Shown here: piece by piece, positions 47,961-60,535 of the stretch
Position numbering within the stretch: the stretch's first letter is position 1
How the letters are laid out: every line of letters begins with the position of its first letter
Source of the DNA: Glossina fuscipes
Lineage: Eukaryota; Arthropoda; Insecta; Diptera; Glossinidae
Length of the DNA stretch: 64,000 nt
Direction: 5' to 3'
Assembly: GCF_014805625.2 (NCBI RefSeq)
Contig: NW_023998485.1
Coordinates: 1,201,917-1,265,916 of the forward strand
Notes under the pieces: generated by a model
The model's input: the letters and a program-made list of their open reading frames with translations, nothing else
The model's database searches: none
What the model was told of the DNA's origin: nothing
Translations under genes and position numbers: made by a program

Positions 47961-48630
47961 AACAAATAAGAAAGTTATATTCGATGGAGCCGAATCTCGC
48001 ATACCAACCACTATGCTTTTTGCATTCTACTCGCCATGTTCTTTTATTTAATACCCATATCGCTGGTATTATTAAAAAAAAATGAATCCACCAAGGCGCG
48101 GTGTTCCGCTATTTTAGGCCTTGTTTGCTTAATAATAAATAATCATGAAACTTCAAAAAAGTGAAAAAAAGATATTTAGTCGTTTGTAACTTTGTGTGAG
48201 AATGGTCGGTTTTTCCCATTTTTGCACGTAAAGTGTAGAGTGTTTCACAAAGTAAATGCGAAAAATTTGAGGCTTTTACCTTTTATAATTTTTAAGTGAT
48301 GAGCAAAAACCCGCAAATGTGCGTTAAGAAAGACGGAATTACGTTTATTTTACGCTTTACTACTTCTGCTCTGACCCATTTTTAATACCAACCTGCGTGC
48401 AAAGACTTCCAGTGTTTCTACAAAATTTAAAGTCGACATCTTCGCTTTTACGAGCAGGAGAGAGCCAGCAATGTACATCATACCGATACACAGACGGACC
48501 GGCACGGCTAAATCAACTCACAATTTTGCGCTGACCAAGAACATGCACACTTTATAGAGTATCTGAAGCTTCCTTTTGGGTAACACATGCATCATGGAAA
48601 AAACAAAATGTGGTGGGTATAAAAAAAAGT
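47961..48630 (+). repeat. Dispersed repeat family A, near-complete copy
   Basis: Head AACAAATAAGAAAGTTATAT with palindrome TTCGATGGAGCCGAA, then an internal CAGACGGACCGGCACGG tract. The tail is ATCTGAAGCTTCCTTTTGGG and GGTGGGTATAAAA. Short frames inside are not genes. Confidence 0.75.
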
Positions 48631-49079
48631 AGAATTATATTTAAAAGCTATCTTGTATATTTTGTATATATTTTTTTCACTTTTCCAATTCTTGAGGAAG
48701 ACACCAGGCATTGATGATAAGTTCGTTTATATAATTTCATCATTCGTTAACCTTTTTTTTTCAATTACTTGTCGTGCAGCTTCTACATAAAAGTGCGCAG
48801 ATAATTATTAAAAAAAAAAAAAAATGTTTAGCGCCATTGTAGAAAGAATTGTCATTAAATTCTTTAGTTATCTGTTAAAACGCAGGACAAACAAAACCAC
48901 TAGACAGCTAAAGTCTTCTCTTAATTTATTATTAATTAATTTAATAATAAGAAAAGAAAAGAGATAAAAACATTGATAAGTACAATCATCAGGTTGGAAT
49001 ATGAATCTTATATTAAATTACTAGGTACGGAGAAACTAAGCTTCGAAGTCCCTTAACTATTTTAAATTTACGTCATTCC

Positions 49080-49890
49080 CGCATTTGCCTATGTCTCTCT
49101 CTACCGCGACGATATATACATGAACAGATCTTTGTACTGAAAACTTTAATCCAAAGTATTGTGCAGTTTTTGGAAATACTCCCATGTAGCCATGCGTCAT
49201 CGTTCAATACAAGTAATAATAGGAAAAAGCCAAGTCTGGCGAATAGAGCGAGTCCCATTTCACCGTTTGATATCCTGAACGATGGAAGTGCATTAGAACT
49301 GAGCTTTTTGTGCCGCAGTCAATATCACTCATTCGTGTCTCGTTTTCTTTTTGTGGCCTTTTTTTGGTCAACCCATTCTTCAAACTGACTACTTATTGCC
49401 GACAACGATGCTCACTGCCACTTTAACTTTGTTTCAGCAGTTTATAGCGCACAGTTTCTTTCTGACCTCAACACATGCCGGGCATTGTCTTTTTCGAACC
49501 GATTTTGTCGTACAGTCGACATTGATGTTTCACTAAATGGAAGCCACTGTTTTTTTTTCATTTTCAATTCTTGAAATATATCCACCTCTCATTAATAATT
49601 CGAGGCATGTAACTCTTTTCCTCGTGCTGCAAAAGCAATATTTCGGAAGCAGCTTTCCGAATTTCCGTCTGTCTTTCTAAATTGGGTCAATCCGTGTGAC
49701 ATCCGTTTTCTTTCTTTTAAAATTGCCTTGAAATATGTTGCGTGAGCTTTACTTAAAGGCTTTGCAAATTGATTTTGCGGTTTCGAGCCATCTTCATCCA
49801 ATAAGGCTTAAAAGTCTTCGTTCTCAATTCTTCTTAGTCTTTGGCACCACTGCTTGCCCGAAATCATCACTTCCGGAGGCAGTTTTCGAT
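49080..49890 (-). mobile_element. Mariner-family transposase relic, strongly decayed
   Basis: Minus strand 49590-49860 reads ALLDEDGSKPQNQFAKPLSK and then ILKERKRMSHGL, corresponding to the mariner HTH region LLDEDP.QTQ.QLA..L. Further on, weak matches to GDEKWIY (ERWIYFKN), KKSW and STV are scattered in shifted frames. More diverged than the two other mariner relics in this window. Confidence 0.55.
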
Positions 49891-50439
49891 GGCTGTCGCA
49901 TTCCATTAAATAAAAACATTGCCACACCGCTTCCAATCTTATTTGTTAGCAAAAACCAAGAAATTTCATATTTTAAAGATCGAGGTAACAGAGAGAAGTA
50001 TGATTGTTAGCACTTTATCGCAACTCTGATGCTTATTTCCATGTATTGTAGATGTAATGGAAAAATAACTGATACTCAATTTTTGGAGTGCATGTGCAAC
50101 AAGGAAGAGACAAATATATATTCAGAGTTTCAAATTAAGGTATTACTTAAAGGTATTTTGCCGGTTGCAAGCGTAACACCTTGTTGACCGCAACGTTTTT
50201 TCTGCTAACCAATACAATTTACGAAATTTTAGTTTCATATATCTCACGGCTCGCAATTTAAAGCGATGTATCTACTTCGATTTTAAGAGGTAATGTCCTT
50301 TATTGGTTCTGAGTTTTAGTTTTTAATCGTGGTTATAAGCGTACAATGCATACAATGTATACTCATCACCGAAAGAATAGGGAGATGCGTTCATTTTGGC
50401 AAAACGAATGCAGCAATAGCCAAAAGGAAGTGGCGCTAT

Positions 50440-50530
50440 AAAGTATACCAATTCTTGATCAGTACAAAATTTTGAATCGATTCAAAATCGATTCCTCCTC
50501 TGTCCCACCGTCCTTTTATATATCCATGTG
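50440..50530 (-). repeat. Dispersed repeat family A fragment, inverted
   Basis: Contains AATTCTTGATCAGTACAAAA and ATTGAATCGATTCAAAATCG-like sequence, the reverse complement of the family A tail region before the TCTGAAGC block. Confidence 0.5.
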
Positions 50531-52152
50531 CTACGAAAATTCTTCGGGGCAAAAAAAAATTGATTCGGTCACGCCTACAGTAAAACATCTAAGCTGAAAA
50601 TCTCCGAATTGAATTTCTTGTTACTTACTCGCACAATCAAATTTCCACGTATCTTTTCTGAGTGATTCTACAAGACCTTTCCAAAAAAAGGAAGAAAAAC
50701 AGCCACAGCCGCTAAATATTATAGAGCATTGCATTGTCATTTTTCTTTTAGGGTAAATACATGGTTGATAGACAAGATTTAGCCTAAAAAATCTAGCTAC
50801 ATCACCATAAGAACTCCAAGAACGAACGAGAGATAGTTTTCTAGGGAAACCAAATCAATTTACAAATCTACACTTACCCGGAAAGTAGACATATACTAAT
50901 AGAGCGAAAGCATGGGTTTTTGTCAGTTTAAATACGGCTCCGAAGTACGGGATATTCCTGTACTAAATTTACCACAAAAGTGGTACCTAACCTAATCATT
51001 TCGTATTCCCGACTTATACATAGGGACAGCATTGTCCGATTTCTTTTCTGACCTACGGATATTGGTATGCATTGGCCTTAGTTTGTATCCACGTTTTGGT
51101 GGTGGCTATAAAAATTAAGAAAAAAGCGTACAAAAACATATAAAGCATTTTGCAAAAAATGTAATAAAATTGTCTAAATAATTATTTCTATTAAAGAGAC
51201 CCTATTGTTTGATCGAATCAAACAAGTTTGGCAGCAGATAATTTCCTAACGAGAAAAGCTTAAGACATTTTTCATAAGCGCAATCGCTCGAATATTGATT
51301 TTAATGTCCGCCTAATATTTCAAGCCCAATTTTCAGTGTATTGTTTTCGAAAATTTCAGTACAGAGTCGAATGCTGTTGTAATAAAAACGAATTTCATGC
51401 TGCCAGGCATAAAACCGATCGATAACAAGTATAGAAAGTGGCTAATTGAAGCAGTGTTTAGTCAACTTGAAGTTTGCTTTGTATTTCTCATTTTTTACAA
51501 AATATAGTTATAGTATAGTAGAAGAAATCGCAGAAGGAACCACTAAAAGCCTTGACAACATTAAATATATTTACAGGGAAATTCAGAGCGATTATAGTTA
51601 GTCTTTCCTTCCGTACTCTTCTTGTATAAAACCTTATCGCAGAGCACATTTCTTCTTACGATTTGCCTAAAATGTTGCTTCTCTACTTTTCTTTTTTTTA
51701 GTTATAATTGATTTTCTCCCCACAAATGAAATTAATGAATGAAAACTGAATTAAATTTGCAGACGCCGACATAAACGTGCACACAGCGATATACGTAAAG
51801 ACGCTGTATACACACATACACTAATATAATTAAGAAAATGGTTTTTCTTTTTTTTTTAATGATAACTAGCAGGTGATTAATGACTGAAATGTAAATATAC
51901 TGAAAATGTGTTCTGCAAGTAATTCATATGAATACAAGAAAAAAACAAATATTTACTCCACACACCCTCCACTATATTATATAAACCTACCCCTTTTTCG
52001 GTTTTGTTTTTGATTAAAGCCAACATTGAGTCTCAAAGGAGCCAAACAAAAATTTACTGGTGTTTCGTGTTTTTTCTTTTTTCTATTTTTTTTTATCCTT
52101 CGAACCCAAAATAAGGAAGTCTCTGCTAAATATTGAATTTTCGTTCAATCTT

Positions 52153-52445
52153 TCAAAACCAGCAGCTGGCGTATGTTACGGTTTCGATACAACAAATTCT
52201 ATTGTCACTATCGTTGCTGTTGTTGTTGTTATTAAATTTTTCTCCTTTCACTTCGGGTGGAGGCAGAGCAGCATGGGTATGATTCACTAGCAATAGCAGA
52301 GTTTCCTCGACAGCCAACGTTTGAGTACTGTTGTTAATTGAGGTTGGACGCGCAGGAATTGTTGTTGTCTTTTCACATTTATCAGCTACTTTCACAGTGA
52401 CTATGAGGCTCTGCCTTTCTCACGAAGACCGCAGTAGGGAATTGT
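52153..52445 (-). other. GC-richer island, candidate exon or regulatory block
   Basis: A stop-free minus-strand stretch of about 80 codons encodes TIPARPTSINNSTQTLAVEE and a later NNNNNSNDSD run, made by AACAACAACAACAGC. It lacks an ATG at its start (GTG only), and no splice pair is clear. Its base composition differs from the surroundings. It may be a spi 5' non-coding exon, a piece of another gene's exon, or merely conserved intronic DNA. Confidence 0.3.
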
Positions 52446-53078
52446 ATATAGTTTTTGGGTTTCTTTTTAACAGTTTGCTTATCTTACAAAAATCTGTAAA
52501 AAAAATTAGTAAAGGAAGAAAATAAATGTTTAGTTGCAATGAAAAATAAGAATGAAACAAAAATAGCAATAAGGTTATAAAAACATTATTCCAAACAAGC
52601 ACTAATATGCTGCTATTTGCAAGTAAAAATTTCCACATTTTGAACATTCAGGCCATAACTTAAGAGACTCGTTTGAACTAATAATTTGGGTTATTGTCAA
52701 ACGATGTAAGTGAAAAGAATTGAAGATATATTTAAGTAAAATCTACATTGACAACAACAATGGACGATGTTTTGCAGTTAATAAAAAAATTTCGAAGGAC
52801 TAATTGTGGGTCTTTTCGAAAGAAATAAAAGTTTTAGTTGATCATACACCCATTGATCCATTTAGCTGAATGTCGAACTTAAGAAGAATGGAAACGATAC
52901 GCTTGGCATTTCAAATTTGGTATATAGGTCATATAGGTATAATTTGATGATTCTAATCACAATAATACAATTTGTCCTGGTTTACGTGCTCATAGCGAAG
53001 TTTATAGGACTTCCATTGTGTGTATCCACGGTTCACAAAAGTTTGACAGGAGTAGCTGAGTATATAAAAACCATGACT

Positions 53079-53110
53079 CGTGGATTCAAATCTCAAGTGC
53101 GATGGAGTTT
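53079..53110 (+). repeat. tRNA-derived repeat fragment
   Basis: CGTGGATTCAAATCTCAAGT shares the B-box core and flanking AAGTGCG with the copy at 42017. The A-box part is not recognisable. Confidence 0.4.
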
Positions 53111-53248
53111 ACTTTGATCCTAACAACAATGATTACTCAGCCCGTAAAGGCATAGCACTTGACGATTGTGTGAACAACTACTAGAGTGCGGCCACCACCT
53201 CTCCGTTTCCATCTCACACTTTGTGGTAAACACTTCCTGAATGATATA

Positions 53249-53640
53249 CAGTAAAAGTTCCTTATTCGCGGTTTCACTATTCGCAGATGAAAAAAATGCG
53301 ACCAATTCCCGTATTCTTTATTCGCGGTTTTTGAGAATGTAAACAAACAGAATGACAGGAACCTTATTACTCAATGAATAACGTATTGTTGCGAAAATCC
53401 CAAAACTATTTCATTTCAGCTAAGTAATTTCTCCAAATAACAAATTGCCTAAAGAGGGGAAAACTAAATGCACATTCGCATTAAATTAAATTGATTTTTT
53501 TATATATTTGATTTTTTTTATTTTGTCACCTAGGAACGTGTCCCCTATAATCCCATATAAACTATCATTCCGTATTCACGGTTTCTGTATTCGCGGCATT
53601 TTATGGAATGTATCCCCCCGCGAATAAGAAACTTTTACTG
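53249..53640. mobile_element. pogo/Tigger-type MITE, 392 bp, with intact TIRs and TA target duplication
   Basis: Flanked by TA on both sides (53247-53248 and 53641-53642). The left end CAGTAAAAGTTCCTTATTCG and the right end, inverted, CAGTAAAAGTTTCTTATTCG differ at one base in 20. Both ends are rich in TATTCGCGG. The left subterminal GTTTCACTATTCGC followed by GATGAAAAAAATGCGA matches the Tigger-type element at 11251. No coding capacity. Confidence 0.92.
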
Positions 53641-53919
53641 TATTCTGCAAATGATGAGTGTTAAGAATTTCAGTTTAATGCGCTTTGGTTTAAATACTGC
53701 ACTATTTAAGCAAAAGAATTTCAATATTAAAACTCTTGTTGCACCTCTAATTGATATTTACGAAACCGTTAAACGCTTAGAAAGGTATTTTAAATGCATT
53801 CCCCACGCATATCTGATAACGTCGCAAGTCTCTTCAACTCATCTCGGCAACTGCTGATCATCAACATCAATATCATAAGTCGTATTTATATCCTAACTTA
53901 TAACTTATTGAATAATTTC

Positions 53920-53920
<1 letters not shown>

Positions 53921-53969
<49 letters not shown>
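53921..53969. repeat. Poly-T tract, about 48 bases
   Basis: A nearly pure T run. It could be a minus-strand poly(A) tail scar or slippage; no adjacent retroposed gene is recognised. Confidence 0.9.
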
Positions 53970-53972
<3 letters not shown>

Positions 53973-56900
53973 TGTTTTCGAAATGCATGCGTTAGAATGT
54001 AAGTTTTAGAGAAAAAAACCATTCATCATCGACATGATATGCTATACGTGCCTCTTAATGCCGACTGAACCGCTTCTACTCTTCTACTTATAAAATAAAT
54101 TAAAAAAATCGAAGCTAAAAACGTGCTTCTTTAATATACTCGTCTCGTTTAAGTTCTTAAAAAAAATAATATATATTTATTTAGAATTTTTACCTTCTTT
54201 TGGATCATTGTACGTTTCTTCCTTACTGGCTTGTATCTAATTTAAAGGAATTCCTAGAATTTTTAATCAAATTCCTTTTAACTTTAGAAAGCCGGTATTG
54301 CTAACAAACTCAAACAGATCGAAGCATTCTCCTCATTTTGCCTGTTCTGTTGCAATACTTTTTATACATATACTTTTGAAGGAAGCTGATGATAACTGGT
54401 TGTCCTCTTTGTTTCTCTGTCTACATATCTGCAGGTTGCAAGTTTACATTTTTTTTTTTTTTTTTTTTTTTAAAGAAACCTTTGTTTTATTTTAATGGCC
54501 TTCATCAGAAAATTATATAATAATTTTTTTATAATATTTGTAATACGCGAAAAGAAAAAGTATCAGATTTTTGTAATCGGAATTCTCAAATTGGTTAAAT
54601 GAAGTAAATATCATATTATTGGTATATATATTCTTACATTCCTTATAAAAACATATGACTTTGCGGGTCCATAAGGTGGACGCTAATAACTAAGACTCTC
54701 AAGTAGCTCATACATTCGTTAGCTATAGAGGACGGGTGTCTAAAATTCGTTTTAAAGCGAACGTTGTTTCGGTTTTGTGTTTATTTGCAAAACGTCTTTA
54801 GTGGTTATACTGCTGCATATTTCTCTTTATGGCATAAGGAATTTAGTCTACAACTTTTCAAAAAAAAAAATTCATATTTTGCCATTTTTAACCATAAGGT
54901 AAGGTATCTAAGGAGATATTAAAAATAGAAAAGAAAAAGTTTAATACATTTAAATACTTTTTTTTGAAGTATTCTGTTTATATATTAAGAAAAATTTCCC
55001 AAAATTCTTCTCTGTAACGTGGATAAATAAATTTATCTTATTTAAGGGCAAACCAAAAGAGAAAATTGTTTGTCGTCCATAAAAGAAATTCATTATGATT
55101 TATATAAATGTATTAAAAATAGCAATTCTACAAATTTGGTATCAAGTGTACCGAAATTTACTAAAGAATTGGATTGGAAACCGTGTAGTCCGTTCGCCCA
55201 TATATTTAAAGAAAATTTTGGAAAATGTTTGATCAAAGATTTTTTTAGGTGCATTTTGATTGCAAGATACATGCGAATCGCAATTAGATGTTTCTTTTTT
55301 GGTAGAATTGAAAAGAAACTCCATTGATTCCATCACGCGTTCCCGAAAATATTTGAGTAAGGTTTGTTAATCACTTCGCCTGTCCCCATGATTTGCAATG
55401 TCGATGACCATGTTATTTTCCCATAGAATCTTATGCCTTATTTCGAAATTCGTTATACGAATCCAAGTGGTGTAGGGTATTTAATGGTGAGCCTTGGCCC
55501 GCTACGGTCACTTTACTTGTTGTTGTTAATCGTAAATCTTAAAGGATTAGGACAAAAATGTACATAAGTAAAGTGTAGTAAAGGATCTTTCAAATCTCGC
55601 GCCTAAATATGATTACTAAACATTTCTTGAACACTACTTCTTTCTTAAATTGACATTTGCAACTGCAATGGTGTGCAATTTTATTTAAAGACACGTATGC
55701 AAGCGTTATTATTATTATGCTAGCATATTATGAAAACCAATGTTTTTTACAAATAGCATATCATAATATTTGTTTTTTCTTTAGTGTTGCAAATCTTTCA
55801 AATGAGTCAACAAAAAGTGCTAGTAGTGGGAAGTTTCTTGCGCTCAAGGTGGACTTGATGATTCAACAAACATGTATTCCTCAGCACTAATGTAGAGTGT
55901 AGAGTGTTTGGCGAATTTTTTACTAACATTATAAGATTTATATAAGACAAAAATTAAAAATATAAAACATTTGCAAGCGTTGAGTTTTCAGGTCAATTAA
56001 TTTCACGATATTTTGACATTGAAGAGATTGCTTTCTTTAGGGTTTTTGAAAAGCGTAGTTTATATCAGTATCATCCAGCAACAAAATTGAGAAACCATAC
56101 AGGAAAAAAAATGAATAGATTTCTTAATAATTCCATAATTCCTTAACTAACTCCAGGAGTGATGTCACTGTTATTTTTTAAAAAAATCAATTTCTCTTCA
56201 TAACATACAAAAATAATGCACCTTAAAATTTTGAGTTCTTTCTCAAACGCTCCGAAAAGAGTATCTATGTCAATTAAATCCTGGTTGAAAAGTTACAACG
56301 CAATATTTTATCCGTTGATTTTTAACTCCTTCTATACACTAACAGATGTCTTCAGAAAGCATTTACGTTGAATTAAAATAAAAACAACGTTAGCGGACGG
56401 CGGAAAGCAACTCGATAGAATTTAATAGGCTGAAATTTTAAAAGTTGGTTGTGAATATGCTTGCCGCCTCCTTGTGCAAATTGTGAAACGTGCGAGTCTT
56501 TGTCTATGACAGCAGCGGTAACCGCCGCACCTTCTGAAAAACATGTTCGAGGAAAGAGAGTGAGGAAGAATATCCGAAGATAGTAAGATAGCTTTACAAA
56601 TTAATAAGATCGCTTGCAGATTAATAAAAATGATATTGTGTTAAGAAAGGCGTCCCATAACACATGTCGAATCTTTAAAAATGTCTTTTGCTACTTCAAA
56701 GATTTTGATTTTTTTCGTCAGAGTTTTTCACAATATTCTTAAAGCAAGATTCCAAGGAGAAATCGAATAGTAGAACGTTTTCGATAAGTTAATCTCAACA
56801 TAGTTTATTATTTTTTTGGTTAAGAATTTTAAATTTTGTATTGAAATACTTGCCAATCACACAATACCTAATATTTTTAAAATCCCCTGCGCGTTTCACT

Positions 56901-57263
56901 AGCGTATAGACATGTCGCGCGATAGCGGATGAGGCAGTTAGCCTCTTTCTTAATGTTTTTGGAAAATTCTTTTTTCTTTTTCAATATCTAAATCTGCGTA
57001 AGCTCCCAGATGTTTATTATTCTATCACCTTTCCTTTTGATTATATATTACGGTAGTCTTATTCCTTAAACGATCCAATGTGCAGAAAAGCTACAGAAAA
57101 TTGTGATAGAGTAGTAACGGAGTCTGCAGGCAAACGCGATCATGGTGGATATTTGAGCGTTGTCATCTTTCATATGTATTTGCAATGAGCCATACTTTGA
57201 TCTTCAATAGGAATTCCACAACTAGTTTCATTATTTCATGTTTTATTATAAAAAAAAAAAGAA

Positions 57264-57268
57264 AAATG

Positions 57269-57306
<38 letters not shown>

Positions 57307-57310
57307 CACA
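57264..57310. repeat. (AT)n microsatellite
   Basis: Alternating TA run with one interruption near 57295. Open frames across it are artefacts. Confidence 0.9.
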
Positions 57311-58495
57311 TAAAAGCCTTTTGCCTTAAATTAATACCTATTGTTGTCGATTTTTTCTTGAAAATAAGAAGAAGAAAAATGGTAGAAATATTCCGCTGTT
57401 TTTCAAATTTCATGATTTTATTTTTATTTTTTCTCGATTGTACATCGTATAGTACAATAGGCAACGAACGGTATTTAAAATAACAGATGCTTATTTTCCT
57501 GCCCCATGTATGCAGAGATGATGTATAATTAAAACTTTAACTCCACTAGTAACCACAATTCAAACGAAAAAATTTAAATGAAACTTTCAAGTGTTATTGT
57601 TTTCTCTTTTATTTCCTTTTTTCATTTTAACACGCAATATTTAAGTTTTAAAGATAAAAAACTGAATTAAAAAAAGAAGATAAGAAAGAAACGACAACAA
57701 CAACAAGACACGAGCAAAATTTTCCGTGATTTCAAATTTCTACATTTTGAGAAATAAGTGAAATACTTCAATGACATCTAAGGTAAACAAATAAATGAAG
57801 TCAAATCGTGATTGATGGAAAATTTATTAAAATAAAATCCTTTATTCATTGAACAAGCAATCATATATTATACAAAATTAGATCGAAAAGTTGGAAGAGA
57901 AACCGCGAGACATTGACCTGTTAATGTTAAGGTTAACACAATACCAATAGCAAAGGAAATATTTTTATGTATAGAAAATGCGCTGGAACTAAATTTACTA
58001 ACTAAACATAGAATTTTATTTCGAAAAATGTAGAAATAATTTTCCGAACTTTTCAGCGTAATTTTCTTACAACATTTCCAAATTTATGCAAAACTTCATT
58101 TTAATATCTTACGCGAGAGGAATGACTTACGAAGAACTTAAGTTTATTTTCTACAACGTAAAACAAATGTTAACGGCCGCGCAATCATCAAGGACACATT
58201 TAGAAGAACAGTATAAAAGTGATTAGCTAAATATTATTTTAATATGTCGCTTTATTGTTTGCTTTTGTTCAAAATTCTCTTTTTATATAGCCTTAAGATG
58301 CCTTAAAGGCTAGTCATTTTAGCTTCAAATATTAGTCATAGGCAATTAGGTGTATGTAGATTAACCCTAATCCGCGCACGTTAAGCCTTGAGGCTTTTGA
58401 GGCGTATTAGAATTTCGAACTTAAGTTTGTTGACTGCATTTCACAAAACATTTTTCGTTCACTCGCTTTGAATCAACAGTCAACATTAAAGAACA

Positions 58496-59067
58496 AACAA
58501 GTAAGAACATTACAATCCGGCAAGGCCGACCATTAAATACCCCTTTGTCTAACAAAATTCTTATTTTTATAATAAAACACAAAAATTATATCTTGTTAAA
58601 GCATACTTTTCACGTGCGTATATTTATGGGGAAACGGGACCAAAACGCAAGCTTATGTAATACAAACTTAATCCTTACATCGGATAGGATCCAAAAATAG
58701 GCGTAGATGTTACTATTATGGATCAATTTTGATCTGCACGTATTGAAACTATTGAATTTTCTGCTTCTCAAAGAATCAATTTTCGTGAACGTCCTTACTA
58801 GAGGTACATTTAATTTTTTTATGTTAAATTATACTAAATATGATATAATTTTCATCATGAAAATTATACCTTTTTTTCGTATGAACTTCAGTTTTTATTA
58901 TCTGAGAGGTTCAAAAATTGTCCCGGCTGGTCGAAAGTTTTTACACCAATTTAGAATGCGCATGTATTATTCCTTAGCCACTTTTGCCGGGAATAAAGCC
59001 CTTCTGCGTGTTACATATGACCGCACTAACTTCATACACTCTGTACCACAAGGCGTGTAGGGTATAA
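58496..59067 (+). repeat. Dispersed repeat family B copy
   Basis: Head AACAAGTAAGAACATTACAA with GGCAAGGCC instead of the family A palindrome, followed by AAATACCCCTTTG. The 3' part (AAGTTTTTACACCAATTTAG, then TGTACCACAAGGCGTGTAGG and GTATAA) is shared with 62270-62682. An apparent 117-codon frame inside is not a gene. Confidence 0.7.
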
Positions 59068-59647
59068 ATATTTATACGTTTACAGTTAAGTCAAGATGTC
59101 AAAATTTACCCAATACCGCTTTTTATACCGTGTCCTACTACTATGAACTTCAAAGGCTCATCGTGAAAAGGGAATCGTGCATCTTGGACACAAAGAACCC
59201 AATCGCTTAAACTTTGCAACAAAGATGTGTTGAAAAACTCTACTTGCCTTTGCAGAGCCTATAATCACAATATTTGATTTGAAAATTTGACGAACTGAAC
59301 TAAAGTTTTTACAGAACTGTAGTGGTCCGTGTTAAGTCAGTTGCAAACATTCCCCCGTTCGCAAAATTGAAACTATTATCTTAAAATTTAACAAAGGCAT
59401 TGTAAGTTCCTGCATGCGAATTGAAAATGGGCTCAATCGGCCTACAGTTTCTGGGTTTTCCGGTCGTTACTTATAAACAACGATGGACACGCGATAAAAA
59501 TTTCTACGGACAGCCAAGCATATCTAATATTATTGAATACAGAAATTCATTTCTTTTTATCATTTTTTCACCTTTCTTACGAAAAAAGTAAAGGATGTCG
59601 TGTATGATTTTTTTATTTGTTTTATTTTTGCACATAATTCAATATTG

Positions 59648-60535
59648 AACAAGTAAGAGATCGGTCGAGATCGAATCTTTTATACCCAGCGCAGTCTTCC
59701 GAAAAAAAGTTGATTTTTTCTATTTTTAGAAAAAAAGTCGAAATGTTCTACTTTATGTTCTCTACAAGCAAAAAACACCAAAAACTAAAGTGCTCACAGA
59801 TTTTGCAACATAGACCTGTGGGCATTGCTGCCGTTTTCTTTGTGATATTTAAGCCATTTTCCAATTTTTTTTTGCAAGTTCGTTAGCGATATCTTCATTT
59901 TTGCGAAGTGGAGGATATTTACCAAACACACTACACAGTGCGCAGACGAACGGATGAACACTGAAATAAACGAATATGTTTAGGCGCATTCCGAATTTGA
60001 AATTGGCTAAGAATTTATATACTTTAGGCGGTTTTTGAACCTTGTTTCTGTGCTTTATAAAAGTTTTGAAAAAAATCAATATATTGCACACTATAAAACC
60101 AAGTGGGCGTGGCAATTTTTGCAGAGGTACTACAGCATCGCACATAGAATATACGTTAAAACTTTTCTAGATTTATTAGCTACAGTTTATGAACCCAATT
60201 TTTTATCCATTTTGTCTTCAGTTTACGCAATAATGTAGGCGTGTCCTTCGACCGGTTTGTCCTATTTTCAATACCAACTTGCATACAAGAACTTCCAATG
60301 TTTCTGTCAAATTTCAAATTATTTGCTTCCTTTTTGGCGGCCAGGAGTATGTTTACAACAGACATTATACGGCCGCACAGGTTGACAGATACAGAGTTGG
60401 ACAGACCGACAACATGCTTAAATTAATTTAGAATTTGATTCTGATCAAGAATAACTATATATTTTATGGGGTCTCTGATGCTTCCTTCTGGGCGTTGCAA
60501 ACGTTTTATTCGTCAATTTTCGGTGGCGGGTAAAA
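59648..60535 (+). repeat. Dispersed repeat family A, full-length copy
   Basis: Head AACAAGTAAGAGATCGGTCG, then ATCGAATCTTTTATACCCAG. It has an internal ACAGATACAGAGTTGGACAG tract and ends with CTCTGATGCTTCCTTCTGGG and GGTGGCGGGTAAAA. About 890 bp, the longest copy in the window, useful as a reference for the others. Confidence 0.8.

Noticed and set aside
55070..55327. 85-codon plus-strand frame
   Set aside because: No ATG-context, domain or splice support; the opposite strand is equally open over the same bases.
58707..59060. 117-codon plus-strand frame
   Set aside because: Lies wholly inside a dispersed family B repeat copy.
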